The notes beneath the pieces are model-generated. The model ran no database searches, was not told the DNA's origin, and saw only the letters and a list, made by a program, of their open reading frames with translations. From Clytia hemisphaerica (Eukaryota; Cnidaria; Hydrozoa; Leptothecata; Clytiidae), in NCBI GenBank assembly GCA_902728285.1, contig CACVBU010001154.1, positions 1,664,257-1,728,256 of the forward strand: 64,000 nt of DNA, given 5' to 3'. Of the stretch, positions 1-11,908 are shown piece by piece; the first letter of the stretch is position 1; the number at the start of each line of letters is the position of its first letter. The translations under genes were made by a program, and so were the position numbers.

Positions 1-1010
1 TATAGCATCCGCCAGATCGTGGTTGTTCTGATCTAAAATAATTGGTAAATGGGTCATTCTGGAATAACCCCCCCCCATATGTTTGAACGGTCGTACTTTT
101 GGTGCAGGAGTGCCCTTACAAAAAAGTGAGGTCTCTAAAATCTAGACAAAAATCGGAGGGTCACCTCTAAAACATAAGGGTGTATCTTAAATATCGGCAA
201 ATTCAAAGTTGACCTTTTGATAATAACCACCTCAATATCAGAGACGATTTTTATTCTGGAATAGCCCAGTTTACGTCGCACCGCGTTAACTTGCATGAAT
301 CGTTCTCCATATTAAACTTGAGCCCCCTGTTTCCTTAAAAGAAATTGAATGGACTTCTTCAATTTTAAGTAAAATGAAACTTCTCTTTCGGGTGCACCGA
401 GTATTTTTATTTGTTGATATTTCTTATTGTATTTTGATATTGTTATTTTAGAAAATATATTTTTAGTATATGGCTTTGTTTGATAAATTTTGGCGAGGAT
501 ATTTTTACTAATAAAAAATGGAATGGACACCTCATCCCTTCAGTTTTAACTGAAATGGGACCTCGCTTGCTCAAAGCATCTCTCTCGTGCCTATCTTTCG
601 GGCACACAATAGGGGTCTTTATTAGGCCCGGTGAACGGTGAATTTCGCCGGTCAAAGGCACGAAAAAGTCACAATTCACAGGACTAGAACTCGGTTCGCC
701 ACCTCAAGTTTACATATTAACACTCATCATTACAGTGGGCTTGCAAAGAATTCACGCACCCAGAATCTAGAATTCGCCTGAGTTAATTTTTCATACGCCA
801 GCCTTTCAAAAATAAAGCGAACCCCTAGGTACATCGAGTATTTTTATTTGTTCATATTTCTTATTTTATTTTAATAGTATTATTTTTATCCAAAAAAGAA
901 AACGTATTTTTAGTAGAGCTATTTTTAATAATTTTTCACGATGATATTTTTATTGTACATTTTTTTAGCAACAAAGGTATTTGATTATTTCTAGATTATA
1001 ATTTTCATGC
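1..1010. other. Non-coding, AT-rich stretch
   Basis: No convincing exon is visible. Short open frames at 312-679 on the minus strand have no recognisable domain and no splice context. The stretch contains two related segments built around 'gtatttttatttgtt' near 400 and 838, which suggests an old repeat family. Confidence 0.5.
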
Positions 1011-1298
1011 AGTAGGCCTGAGCATTGAGTTTCAAGCCCGAAGGGCTAGAGGCGTGAAACCACTTATTTCCCATCCAGAACGACCGCGCGTAGTTTTTAC
1101 ACAAACGCTGTATTGAAACTAAAATCTATCGCTAGATTTCAAAAAATGTAGTCCTCCAAAACAAAGAACCGCTAGATACAATCTGTCGTCATGATTACGG
1201 CGCGTTTTATACGCGTTTTGGATGGGAAATAAATGGCTTCAATTTCTCTTGCCTGAGAAGGGTTAAAGTTTCGCTTCAAACTCAATGGGCCTGAGTAG
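1011..1298. repeat. MITE-like inverted-repeat element
   Basis: The two ends are imperfect reverse complements over about 75 bases: the left end reads CATTGAGTTTCAAGCC and the right end, reverse-complemented, reads CATTGAGTTTGAAGC. Both arms then carry TTTCCCATCCA. AGTAG occurs at both edges (1011-1015 and 1294-1298) and may be the target duplication. A related fragment with AGCCCGAAGGGCTAGAG lies near 31803. No coding capacity. Confidence 0.7.
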
Positions 1299-1390
1299 AC
1301 ATTCATTCAAATGAAATACGTCCTAATGTTGATAATTACGAGCTGTTTTTTGATCCCATTGGTATAAAGGTTCAATTTTTCTTGTTTCAT

Positions 1391-1642
1391 AACACCCCTG
1401 TCTCACAGCCCTGGTGAAACTTTTTCCTACAGCGGGGATAAAAATTTCGATTGAAATCTTAATAGGGATAAAAATTCTATTGTTCCAAGGCTAAAAAAAA
1501 GTGAAATTTCTAAAATCAAATCAAATCAAAGTCAATTTCTCAATAGAGCTGAAATTCTAGGGTATTTTTCCCACCGGGGACGAAATTTTTGCCAAAGTTT
1601 CCAGTGGGGCTGGGGCCCTAGCGGGTCTGTGAGAAAGGGTTT
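1391..1642. repeat. MITE, 'CTCACAG' family, copy 1
   Basis: The left end (ACACCCCTGTCTCACAG) and the right end (CTGTGAGAAAGGG) are inverted. The inside repeats 'gggataaaaattt' and 'ccccactgg'-like phrases. Related copies lie near 27590-27727 and 31205-31580, inside introns of the astacin gene. Non-coding. Confidence 0.65.
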
Positions 1643-1739
1643 TCATACAAGCTTTTTTTCTTCAAGCATACACTGTTTTTTAAAGTTGTTTGATCCACTC
1701 ATTCTTATAGCTTGGCATAAAAAAGGTTCAATTTTTCTT

Positions 1740-2150
1740 TTTTTTTATAAATATGTTTTTTTCTTCTATAAGCATAGCGTTTATAAGCATACCCTCTTTT
1801 TCTTCTCTAAGAATAATGTTATAAGAACAATGAGGCTCAAAACTGTCACAAAATAAGAACAATTTAAGAATAGTGCCTTAGCCTGGAACTATTCGATATC
1901 AAGCAATTTAGGGGTCAATGAAGTAAAAACTGGGTATATAGCTTAAAATGCCTTAATTGCACCCTATATATAAGAACAGGATAAGAACAATTTGAGGCTC
2001 AAAGTGCCAAAAAAAATAAGAACAGCCGAGCCTCGTCAAAAATCTACTGGTCCTTATAAAAAAAAGAGTGTATGCATGTTTAAGAACAATAGAGTGCTAA
2101 GCAAGATGCGAGCTTGATATAGACTTGCTTGCTTATAAAAACATGCATAC
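1740..2150. repeat. MITE-like 'TTATAAGAACA' family
   Basis: The stretch is rich in TATAAGAACA/TGTTCTTATA motifs and ends with CTTATAAAAACATGCATA. Related pieces lie at 4040-4145, 12058-12220, 38020-38085 and 55395-55555. The copy near 55.5 kb shares the phrase GAACAATAGA-CGCTAAGC with 2085-2150. Probably a non-autonomous DNA transposon family. Confidence 0.55.
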
Positions 2151-2249
2151 AATGGAAACAAATTTTCAGTATCTCATCCGTTTCGCAAGTGAACGTAATA
2201 TCCATAAAAATGATCATTAACTTTTATTGACTTTAAAAGTTTTTTTTTG

Positions 2250-2640
2250 GATCTACCACGAAGGTCCTTTAAATTAACTGATGTTCGTTCGTTCGTTCGT
2301 CCTTCGTCCGTCTGTTGCCAGCTTTTCTCGGGATTGGCTCATTAGTTTTTTCTGATTTTTTGCATAGTGATGCAAAATGGTGATTCCCAAAAAGTGACGA
2401 CTTTCCCGACTTTCGAAAAAATAGATTTTTGGGCAAATTTGGGCCAAAAGTGCCTAAAAATGTGTTTTTTTTGTGTGTGAAATTGCTTCAATAGTTTTTT
2501 CTGATCTTTTACATAAAGATAGAGGGCAAGGTTCTCTAAAAAGTGGCTCAAGCAGTTTTTTTCGGAAATTTTTTTTTGGCCGTAATAATGATTTTCTTAT
2601 TTGGGGAAATTCCCTTATTTTTTTGCTTATATCAGCATAA
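2250..2640. repeat. Dispersed repeat with TTCG run, copy 1
   Basis: The order is 'ggatctaccacgaaggtcc', a short TTCG microsatellite, then 'gattggctcattagttttttctgattttttgca' (shown here only as landmarks) and 'gggcaaatttgggccaaaa'. The same order recurs at 17648-18010, so this is an interspersed repeat of about 370-390 bases. Short open frames here are not genes. Confidence 0.7.
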
Positions 2641-3101
2641 TATAACAATAGCAAGATACTGTCCTGATATGAAATATGTTTCTGATATGAAACGGCAAAA
2701 CGTGTAAAAATAATGCCTTTAAACCACGGATATGTGGACATTAAATATTCGTGGACTCTTCCTTATTGCGTTTAAATTAACTCAAGTGTTTTTACAACAC
2801 TGAAAAATAAGCCAGTATGATTTTTCACATTTCGAGTTTATTTTCCAGTTTTCCAGCCGTTCGTAACCTATATTTTCCTTCTTTCTCTAGAGCAACTAAA
2901 ATGGGACGTTTTGAAGTTGCCTAGACTAGTTTTGGAACTTGATACTTTTTCAATTTCTATTTTCTCGCTTTAGAAAAAAAGAAAACAAAAATAAATACAG
3001 GAAAAACAATTTGACAGAAAAATGGATACACAAATCAAATGGAAATGGATGATGGTAAGAAATATGAGGGAATGTGGTCGCTGTTTCGCTCCTTGCTTGG
3101 T

Positions 3102-3335
3102 ATACACGTTGTATTTTTTACAAGAAAATCCAAAATTTTTGAAGCCATAGGGTATTCTTAGCTTTAGTGTCTTATACATAATGTTTTAAACATGTTCTGA
3201 TTTACCCCATTTAGTATTTTTGTCCATTTTCATAAGAAATAGGGTGTCCCCGAAGCCTTCGAATGTTCTTAACTTGTTCTTAAAACAATTTGGCTATCGA
3301 AGCATTATGTTCTTAGTTTGCTTTTATTTTTCAGA
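3102..3335. repeat. MITE family 'ACACGTTTTTTATAAGAACATCC', copy 1
   Basis: A diverged copy with the family landmarks in order: TATACACGTT, ATCCAAAATTTTTGAAGCC, GTATTTTTGTCCATTTTC, then ATCGAAGC-TTATGTTCTTA. Better-preserved copies lie at 7470-7725, 16054-16719 and 44713-44930. Confidence 0.7.
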
Positions 3336-5280
3336 AACGCAAAACATTGTGTAAAAAGATTGGTTTACACTTGGTGGAGACGTTGTTATGTAGGCCATGA
3401 GCGAGCTAAGGTAATACTTTTCGTTTTCTTCAATTTGGTTTACTTAATTACTTTTAGAAAACAAAAACTTTTATAAGGTTTTCGAAAATTCTAGATTTTG
3501 CTTTTCGTGGAACCAACTAGCCCCCTTTAAACAATATCAGATTATGAAGGCTTGTCACTTTGTGCTAGTAAGGAAATTCTGTGCTGGAATATTAGTCAGG
3601 AAGAAAAGACACTTTTTTATTCTGCTACTGGCAGTTTCATGCCACTTTTGGTGACAATCTTCAGGCAACTATAAAAAAAATATATATTTAATAGCTGGAA
3701 TGTTATAATCTTTGGGGATTTTTGAATGCTTAAGATAGCTTCAAATATAATTCTAAATCAATCAGGTGCATATCACAAAATCGTGAAATTTTCTTCCTCG
3801 AATGGTGCGTCATGTCTGAAAAATTTCCCCTAGCTATAAACTTCCTAGTTTCGGCTGCTTAAAAATGTGGTTTTGATAAGCCTAAAATCTTACTAATTAT
3901 ATTTTGTCGTTATTAGTAGTACGGCCTTTTATTATAAGAACCACCAGATTCTATAACACAGAAAACAAGAATCTGGAATCGCTGATTTCAAGCACCTAAA
4001 AAGTCAATAAAGTATAAAGATTAAAATTCCTAAATTTTAAACTAAATATGAGAACAGGATGAGGAAAATTCGAGGCTCAAAGTGCCAAAAAACTATGAGC
4101 AGTCGAGCCTTTACAAAATATACTCTTATAAAAAGAGTGCATAGAAGGCTAATTAGCCTGAATATAATAAGCTTATGTATCTAAGGATCTGCATTCAATC
4201 AATACACATATAATAGATGAAATAATAGATTGCACTTTTTTTATAAGAAGAGGTAATTTTTTGTCGAGGCTTGTATCCAGCTCTTATTATACATTGGTAC
4301 AGAGAAATAATGTTTGTTTGCGACAAATGGGGTTTTTCTTGGCTGGCTAAGGGTTGTTTTGGTTATTCCTTCAGTTTCTTTTCAGATTTTTTGAGCCGCT
4401 TATTACACTCTTGTAAGATAGTTCTAATAAAATGGAGTCCTTTGATCATAAGATTGCCGTGAATGTAAAGATTCCATACTGCAGTATTAATTTTAATTTC
4501 ATGCCATCCAATGAGTAATAGCTTTAGTATGATGTTGTGCTTGATGGTGTAGAGCTATTCGTTTTTTTTCGTAAAGGGCGTTCTTATTTTTTATCATCTG
4601 ATTTAGTACTTCTTGTATGCTCAGTTTTTTATATTATTTATTATTTGGGGACAGTTTTAGTATAACCGCTAAAGCACTGGTAGTTTTCGTTGATTTTCAT
4701 TAAAAAAAGTCAATTTGTCATTGATCTGTTTGACATTGGCTTTGACATCTAGACCGTAAACTATTTCACACGTAGTCTAGATTTTTATGTTTTTGCCCAT
4801 CGTTTTTTATAAATCTGAGAATGCAAATGGTAACTTGTTCATCAAGATTTTTGTGAGTTTTTTGAATACGCCCACCCGCCACATTTAGCGCCCAAATAAT
4901 TTATGGAAATTGCCAAGTTATCGAAACAACCTTTTATGAAGAATGAAAAACACCAAAAATAGCAAAACCGAAATTGCTGACTGTCTTGCGGTTGTTTTTG
5001 TATGACTGGTTTTTTATTCATGTTCTAGGCATTTTTGACAGTCTTTAGAGTTTTTTATTGATGTTAGATATGTTGAGTTGATCATGTGCATATTTTTCTT
5101 GTCTGTCTGGGTGTCCCTTAGTTACCCTCATAATTCTATAATTTGAGAGATAACGACTGTTCAAATTCTTATCTTTGAGAAGAGAATGTGACGAATACCG
5201 TTTGGAACATCAAGAAGCATTCGACGAGCCATTTTTACGAAATATCTGCTGTTCTTTGCTAGGAAACAATTTTTTATGAA
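3336..5280. other. Non-coding stretch, repeat fragments only
   Basis: No ORF with a recognisable domain and no exon-like segment was found. It holds a fragment of the TATAAGAACA repeat family (about 4040-4145) and otherwise unrecognised AT-rich sequence. Confidence 0.5.
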
Positions 5281-5284
5281 AAAG

Positions 5285-5605
5285 TGAACAAGTCAGGGGT
5301 ACAAACCCATGAACAGCAGATCAATTTTTTGAGACAGTGAGACATGGGTATAAACCCAAGAACAGCAGATCAAATTTCTCGAGACAGTGAGACAGGGGTG
5401 CAAACAAAGAAAAGCAAATCAAAATTCTTGATATACACTTAGACAGAGTACAAACAGCAGATCAAATTTTTTAATGGGACAGGGTACAAAACTAGGGTCC
5501 CAGGAATCGAAGAACAGCAGATGTGAATTTTTAGGAGCAGGATTTTTCTAGCATTGAGACCAACAGATCAAAATTTCTAGGTTGAATATACATGAACAGC
5601 AGATG
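5285..5605. repeat. Degenerate minisatellite, 'AACAGCAGATCAA'
   Basis: About seven to eight imperfect direct repeats of a 50-60-base unit built around GAACAGCAGATCAA followed by TTGAGACAGTGAGACAGGG and GTACAAAC. It lies about 260 bases upstream of the nuclease-helicase start codon. Confidence 0.75.
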
Positions 5606-5866
5606 TTCAAAAAAGGTCGTCGCTGGATGCTTGTGAACATCTTAATTTCAATGCACTTTACAAACCCATAAGCCTTGATGTTGAAAATAAGATTCTGGGA
5701 CGATCCTCCTCCGAAAAATCCCCAACGATTGCCCCTGGAATTGGCTCTGCAGTTCTTTTTGTTTCATTGATTAATTAAGATTAAGGGTACAAAAATTATT
5801 CAGAAATTTTTCATGATATCTTATAGATTGAAAAAAAAATTGAGATGAGATCACCTAGAAACAAGA

Positions 5867-8800
5867 ATGGCCACTCTTGAACAGAAGTTGAGAAGTCTTA
5901 CAGCTCGACCAATCGATCCGTCAAAATGCATTCCTTCGACATCTGTATATCAGCAAATCAAAGATTCAGTCGACAACCAAAAGAAAGTGATTAACAACCA
6001 AAATAAACAATTCAACCTTGGGAATGGGCAAACATTCCAAGATCCATTCCTAGCTGCAGAGTATCTATTGGAGAGAGAGTATGGAGAGACCTTTCTTTTC
6101 AAACCAAAGAACCACGAACCAATATTCATACCCTCAGAGTTTCTGTGCAGCCAGTATTTCAGAAAAAGGTCAACTGCAGATCTTGAATCTAACATCGAGG
6201 ATCTAATGAAACAGACACTCCAGAATCTCAAAAGGGATGTTCCAGATGATTGGTTTACCAAAGATTTGGACTCATTTCTTCAAACCCAAACACCAGACTC
6301 TGCCGATATCAATCAAACAGATTACGAAAAGTGGATCTTCAATGTAAAAGTTATGTATCTTGTGACTCAAGAACACAAAACTGACAAGTTGAATTTACCT
6401 TCAACTACATCTGGAAGTTTCATTCAAGAGTGTGCCAAAGAATTGACCAATATTGTACCAAACTCTCGTATTTTGAAAATCATGGGTGCAAACAAAAGGA
6501 AGGCGAAAGTTGATAAACAAATTGAAAATCTACCGCCACAAGACCCAAGACTCAGTTGGTTTTTCAATTTGAAGCTGAACAAGCGTGGGGAGAAAACTGA
6601 GCGGTCTCTCTTCGAGAAAATTCTTTCACTTAGAAATGATAAGGTACTCGAAGATATTGTAGTTTTATCGTCAGTCAATTTTATGACAGATGTCGGTAAT
6701 AAGACGCACCAAGAGTTCGATTTCCTTATCTTTTCATGGACACGCAAGCTTGTTATTGGCATTGAAGTGAAGAGAAGTTTAACAGTAACAAGCACAGCAT
6801 TCAATCAACTTGACAAGTATCATTCGGTGCTTGATCAACAACTCGGTGATCAACTCGGGTCAGGTTGGACTTTTTATCCTGCTATATGTGTGGAAAAAAA
6901 CACCTTTAACTTTTCAAATCACCATTACATCGACCTAAGCACGAATACAAAATCCTGGCTTTCAGACATCTTGAATAAACACCCAATACATCAGCACCAG
7001 ATCTCTTCCCCAGTTCCTTTGGATCAATTCAAGAAAGTCCTTCAAATGATCGTCTTCTCAATTCACATGTCCACTAAAGACCAGCTAAGACCAATCACTA
7101 CATCATACTTATTCGAGTATACTAAAAGTGCAATCGATAGCCTCTCTAATCCACACAACATAGTTTTCTACTCAAAACAGCAACTCCCAGTCATTAAAAG
7201 CGAAGATTCTTGTTTCAAAAAGGTCATATTTATGGCTGGTTTTGGAACAGGCAAAACATTCTTGTTGGAAGAAAAATCCATCATTTTAAGCAAATTGGAC
7301 AAATACAAAGGGCGCATCATGTATGTTATATGTAACAGAGAAAGCTTATTGTACCACGACCGAAGGGCGGAACTCGGAAAAAAAGGAGTCACTGTGATTA
7401 CAGGAAAATCTGCTATTGTAAGTGTTTTTTCTGCTTTATTCGAAATCGAAGAAGTTGTTAAAGGGGCCATACACGTTTCTTTTTAATAAGAACATCCAAA
7501 ATTTTGAAGCCTTCGGATGTTCTTAACTTTTTGGGTTTTAAGCCTAAAATTGTTCTTAACATATTCTTATTTTCTTCATTTTTGTGAATATTTTTGTCCA
7601 TTTTCCTAAAAAATCGGATCTTTTTTAGTCCTCATTGCTTTAAAATGCTCTTAACATGTTCTTAACATTTTGGCCATCGAAGCCTTATGTTCTTATATAG
7701 TTTGTTCTTATAAAAAAACGTGTACTTTTGAGACAGACTTTAGGTTCACACCCTGAAAAATAGTAAATCGATTCTTTATAGCAATTCAAGGCTAGAATTT
7801 CTAAATCTTATCTTTATCTATAATATAAATCAGGTTTACAAACCATTTTCGGGCTTTTGGGCTTCTTTTAAAGCTGAAATTTAAAAAGAATTTAAGAACC
7901 ACATTGGTCATACTTTGCTTTATTTAATTTTTATAAAAAACATTTTATGTTACGAAATTTTGACAGAGGAAAGAAAGTCGATCGATTTGAAAAAGTGTAA
8001 ACTTTATTTTGTGGCAATGTAAAATCGAGCTTTTCTAAAGTTTTTCAGAAAAAATATAATGCAATTTTCCTTTTTTCAGACAGGGAAAAACACCATACAT
8101 TTACGAGATTTTTCGTTCATTTCTTTGAGCATTATCTAGTCTAAAAGTAGAAAAATTAACAGATTAGTCAAATAAATCAAGAAAATCAAAAATAACATAC
8201 TAGAAATTCACTATGCCCTCTTCCACAAAAACATCACTTAAACAAGTACAAAGGTACAGATTTTTCTGTACGTTAATAATGTCAGGTCTTTCCTTTGACT
8301 GTTTGACAAATAAACAAAACATTTGGAAATGAAAGAACTGTAATCCACCATTTTTTGATGACGCGAAAGGGGTGTCAAGCCACTTTTGTAAAAATCAATT
8401 CCCGTAATGTGACCTTTTCTTAATTTGTTTAGCGTAAAAATCAATTCTCACAAAATTTATTTCTGTGAAGACGCTATTAAAAAAGGTATTATGAAGGACG
8501 AAGGTCATTGTGCATTTTAAAACGTGAGCTTTGAAATTATTTTTTTTCGTTTTTCAGGATAGCTTAGAGAATCCATGGATAAGGCAGCACTTCCAAGCCA
8601 TTTTCTTTGATGAATGGAATGAAGAAGTTCAAAAGAAGATTGACGTGAAATTATTGAAGGCTTTCGATGTGTGTTGGATTGCACCGAACTCGTCTTACCG
8701 TGCAAAATCGAAAGAATTCAGTCCGATCAAGAATCATTTTGAGAAATTTGAAGTCATCCAGTTAGCTACTAATCTGAGGAATACAAAAGAAATAGTGAAG

Positions 8801-9709
8801 GCAACGAAAAATAAAGCTGAAACTCAACTGTATCTATATGCACAAGGTCTTGTAGAACCTCCGGCTAATTTTCCTATCGGAAATCGTCCTTTGTTTGTTT
8901 CATCTTTGACAGAGGCTATAATTGATGCACGCAAATTAACAAAAGAAGGAATTCTTGTTATAGCAAACAAAGTTGATTTTGCAGTCCTACCTAACGAACA
9001 AATTAAATTCTACCATTCATTGCGAAACGATTTTGATGATGAGGACAACCCGTGCGACACTCTACGCCAAGGAAAAGTTTTAGTTGTTTCACCAAATTAT
9101 GTATCAGGCTTTGAATGGCCATTGGTCATCCACAAAGGAGATGAAATGGAGGGATCAACAATGGATCTCGAACACAATGGATCAAAAACAATAGATCTCG
9201 AACAGCATGAATGCAACATTGCAATGCGGTGTACAACGCAACTTTATATCGTTGGACTAAACTCCAATTCAACTGAAACTTTCCCGTATGTTGAAATTAC
9301 CAGTATGCTTCAGTCTTTCATTGGAGATAATCCATTATTATGCCAGTTTAAGATTTTAACAAGTAATTATATCATTGAGCATATGGAACATTTTGATCGA
9401 CGGACCATTCTGACAAAAATTTTACATATTCTTAAAGTGACTCTTAAAAATCTTTCACAATGTAACAAACAAACTTTTTCTGTTGAAGCAACTTCAAATA
9501 CCTTGCATCAGTTCTTTAATTTTCTCATCAGTAATTTAACGGAAGAGCAACTATCAAACGATAATAATGAAAACACTTTGATTGGTTCGCTGGTCAAAAA
9601 ATTCACTGAAAGAAACATTTCTTTTTGCAACAGTTATGATCAGTTTCTTGAAATGCTAAAACAAAATCTTAATTTCCAATTTTTGAAAGAAATTTATTCA
9701 AACTGTTAG
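5867..9709 (+). CDS. PD-(D/E)XK nuclease-like / UvrD-type SF1 helicase fusion
   Basis: Two exons: 5867-7417 and 8558-9709. The intron starts GTAAGT and ends TTTTTCAG, and the join is in phase 0, giving about 900 residues to a TAG. Residues ~280-302 read EFDFLIF...GIEVKRS, the D...ExK core of NERD-like PD-(D/E)XK nucleases (Asp285, Glu300, Lys302). Residues 458-466 are a Walker A (GFGTGKTFL, Lys463). Exon 2 supplies a Walker B (AIFFDEW, Asp535-Glu536), an LRNT element, a motif-V-like SPNYVSGFEWPLVI (~692-705) and a motif-VI-like IAMRCTTQLYIV. The order matches UvrD/Rep-type SF1 helicases. Expected role: ATP-driven nucleic-acid remodelling or cleavage; substrate and pathway unknown. The uninterrupted ORF runs on to 7486 only by reading into the intron and its MITE. 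The start was chosen as the first ATG of the long frame. The TAG may be premature (see 9710-10589). Confidence 0.82.
7470..7725. repeat. MITE of the 'ACACGTTT...AAACGTGT' family in the intron
   Basis: Terminal inverted repeats TACACGTTTCTTTTTAATAAGAACA and, at the other end, TGTTCTTATAAAAAAACGTGTA. The interior matches the copies at 3102, 16054 and 44713. It starts about 50 bases past the splice donor of the nuclease-helicase gene, so the last residues of the apparent open frame (HVSF) are MITE sequence. Confidence 0.85.
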
Positions 9710-10589
9710 TTTGGGATGTTAGATGAATTCAGTCGTCTAAAGCAATTATTGCGGTATATTGAAGTCATAAACCTCATCTACTGAAAATCATTTTTCACAA
9801 ATATTTGAGCCATATGTTTTGCAATACATACCTACAGTACATAGATTACCTTCTATATTTCGGTGAATTAAAAACCGATTGGCTGATTGATCTTGCACTT
9901 GTGCTGCAAATGTCAGGTACATTTTGTCAACTTTTCATGAATTCTTTTGGTGAATTTGTCATTCAGGATCTCGTTAAGAGACAGAAACCTGATGATAGTT
10001 GGCTATGTGAACGTTCCGTAAAGCGATCCATCGATGCCTTAATTTGCAGATAAATATATGCAGTATATGCACTATAATGCAGAGACGTTTCACGAACCTT
10101 TTGGAGTTTTGTACGGATTTTGATATTCGCAAGCTATCAAGTATATTAAAGCAGGAATCTCTTGAGTTTGAAACTTACTTTTGGATAAATTTTCGGTGTA
10201 ATCAACTATCGCCAATGCTTTTACCGGAACTCGATAGATTACAGTTCTTAACTATGGACACTGCTTTCGCAAAAATGTTTAAAATGTGCGTAGGAATTTA
10301 TTTCAGAGATCATTGTAACCAATTCTCCAGCACAAACTCCGAATGGCTGGAAAAAGTTCGGGATATTTTGCGAAACAACATTTATATAAATACAGATACC
10401 TCTTCTAATGCTAATATTAAATCGAAACGAGAAACATTTCCGCCGTTAAAAGACTCTCTACACTTCATCATATCAGACATTTTAGAAAGACATGAAAAAA
10501 AGTTAATGACGCCAGAGCTGATTATGAACGATATTGTTAATACTCATGTAATTGATGTTGGCAATAAGCAGTTTCTAGAATTCTGTTGA
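9710..10589 (+). pseudogene. Frame-broken 3' continuation of the nuclease-helicase gene
   Basis: After the TAG at 9707-9709 the same frame stays open for 24 more codons (to about 9784). Coding-like sequence then moves to a second frame (up to about 10053) and a third (about 10044-10589). The pieces look protein-coding: long, leucine- and phenylalanine-rich helical stretches such as LVLQMSGTFCQLF and IRKLSSILKQESLEFETYF. The gaps are too short (under 100 bases) and lack clear GT-AG pairs, so introns do not explain them. Most likely a once continuous C-terminal region with at least one nonsense change and two frameshifts. Alternatives are genuine short exons or sequencing errors. No domain recognised. 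Confidence 0.55.
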
Positions 10590-11010
10590 CTTCTTACTTT
10601 TATTGTATGCGCTAATTATAACGTTTAAAATTAATTGACATCCAAAATCTATTGCACAATACTTTAAACACCGAAGATTTGCTATCATAGTTTGAGCTAA
10701 ACGAACGCCGAGTCCGATCAAAAAGTAGACTGGAGTCGTTTATAATGCATGTAATACTAATAATAAACCCAAATAATGATACGGGATTTAGTTTGTATAA
10801 ACGACTGGAAGAATCCGGTGTTCCAGCCTTATAGATACCGGGGCTAGCTACGCAGAAACTTGCGTAGCGAAAAAACAATTTATCAAGCAACAACAAACTC
10901 TCAAAATAAAATCAACTCAAATGAAACATTTTTAACACACAAATCCACACACATTTTATTTTCAAGAACTTTTTTGGAGCGGGAAAAAATTTTAATTGCG
11001 ATATTGACAC
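10590..11010. other. Non-coding stretch downstream of the helicase gene
   Basis: No exon or domain-bearing ORF was recognised. Short ORFs on either strand here lack any support. Confidence 0.45.
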
Positions 11011-11908
11011 TTTTTTTTTCGGTTTGTGTAATTTACGATGCGCGATCCAACGATTCACGATGCACGATGCACGATCCATGTATATATTATGTTAATTATT
11101 CTAATTATGCATTTACAGGTTTTAGTAATCACATATTTTAATTCCTTCTTTTGTATTCCTGGAAAACCAATGTAAAGTATGCGTGTATATATTTTAACCT
11201 GAACAATCAAATCAAATTAGAACATGAACTTTTTTGCCCATGCTTTGAATTGAATATCTTTTTTACCTTTTTGCTTTCTTTATTTAAAAAAAAACGTTTC
11301 TCCAATTAAACCAACCAAATGCATTGGATTGAGACAGGGTTATAAACAAAAATTTACAATGTTGTGGTAAAGTAGGGAAGACGTTTTTTAATGAAGAGCG
11401 CGTGTCTAAACTCACCTTTTTTGAGAAAGATCAAATGAATTAACTTGATCATCAAACAAAGAAAAATATCAAATAAATAAAAGCACCAGTTATTGCAATT
11501 CAGTTGGTGAAATGCTTTTATAAGAACATGCCAAAAGTAATAATGTAGCCAATGATTCCTTATTTACCTTATTCACTGTTCTTAAAAAATAATGAACGTA
11601 CAAAAATGAGTTTGTGTTTTAATAAATTTTTCGCGCCAAAACTTTTCTATGACGTCAAGGCTTTTTCTTTCAGTTTTTTTCTACACAGAAGATATAAGTT
11701 ATTTTAATCATTCTGATTATGATAAATTATTTCCCCTTCTTTTTTTAATTTTTTTTTCGTTATTGTCATAGGATGTTTGTAGCTAGCATTATGAAAACTT
11801 ATTCGTGCATAATTAGAATAATTAACATAATATATGAATGGATCGTGCATCGCGCATCGTGAATCGTTGGATCGCGCATCGTAAATTACACAAACCGTTT
11901 TTTTTTTG
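11011..11908. repeat. Non-autonomous element with ~85-bp terminal inverted repeats
   Basis: The left arm (11011-11108) begins with T9-CGGTTTGTGTAATTTACGATGCG and continues with CGATTCACGATGCACGATG and TTAATTATTCTAATTATGC. The right arm (11808-11908) is its reverse complement. Between the arms are about 700 AT-rich bases without an ORF. This is the structure of a large MITE or a deleted DNA transposon. Confidence 0.8.
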
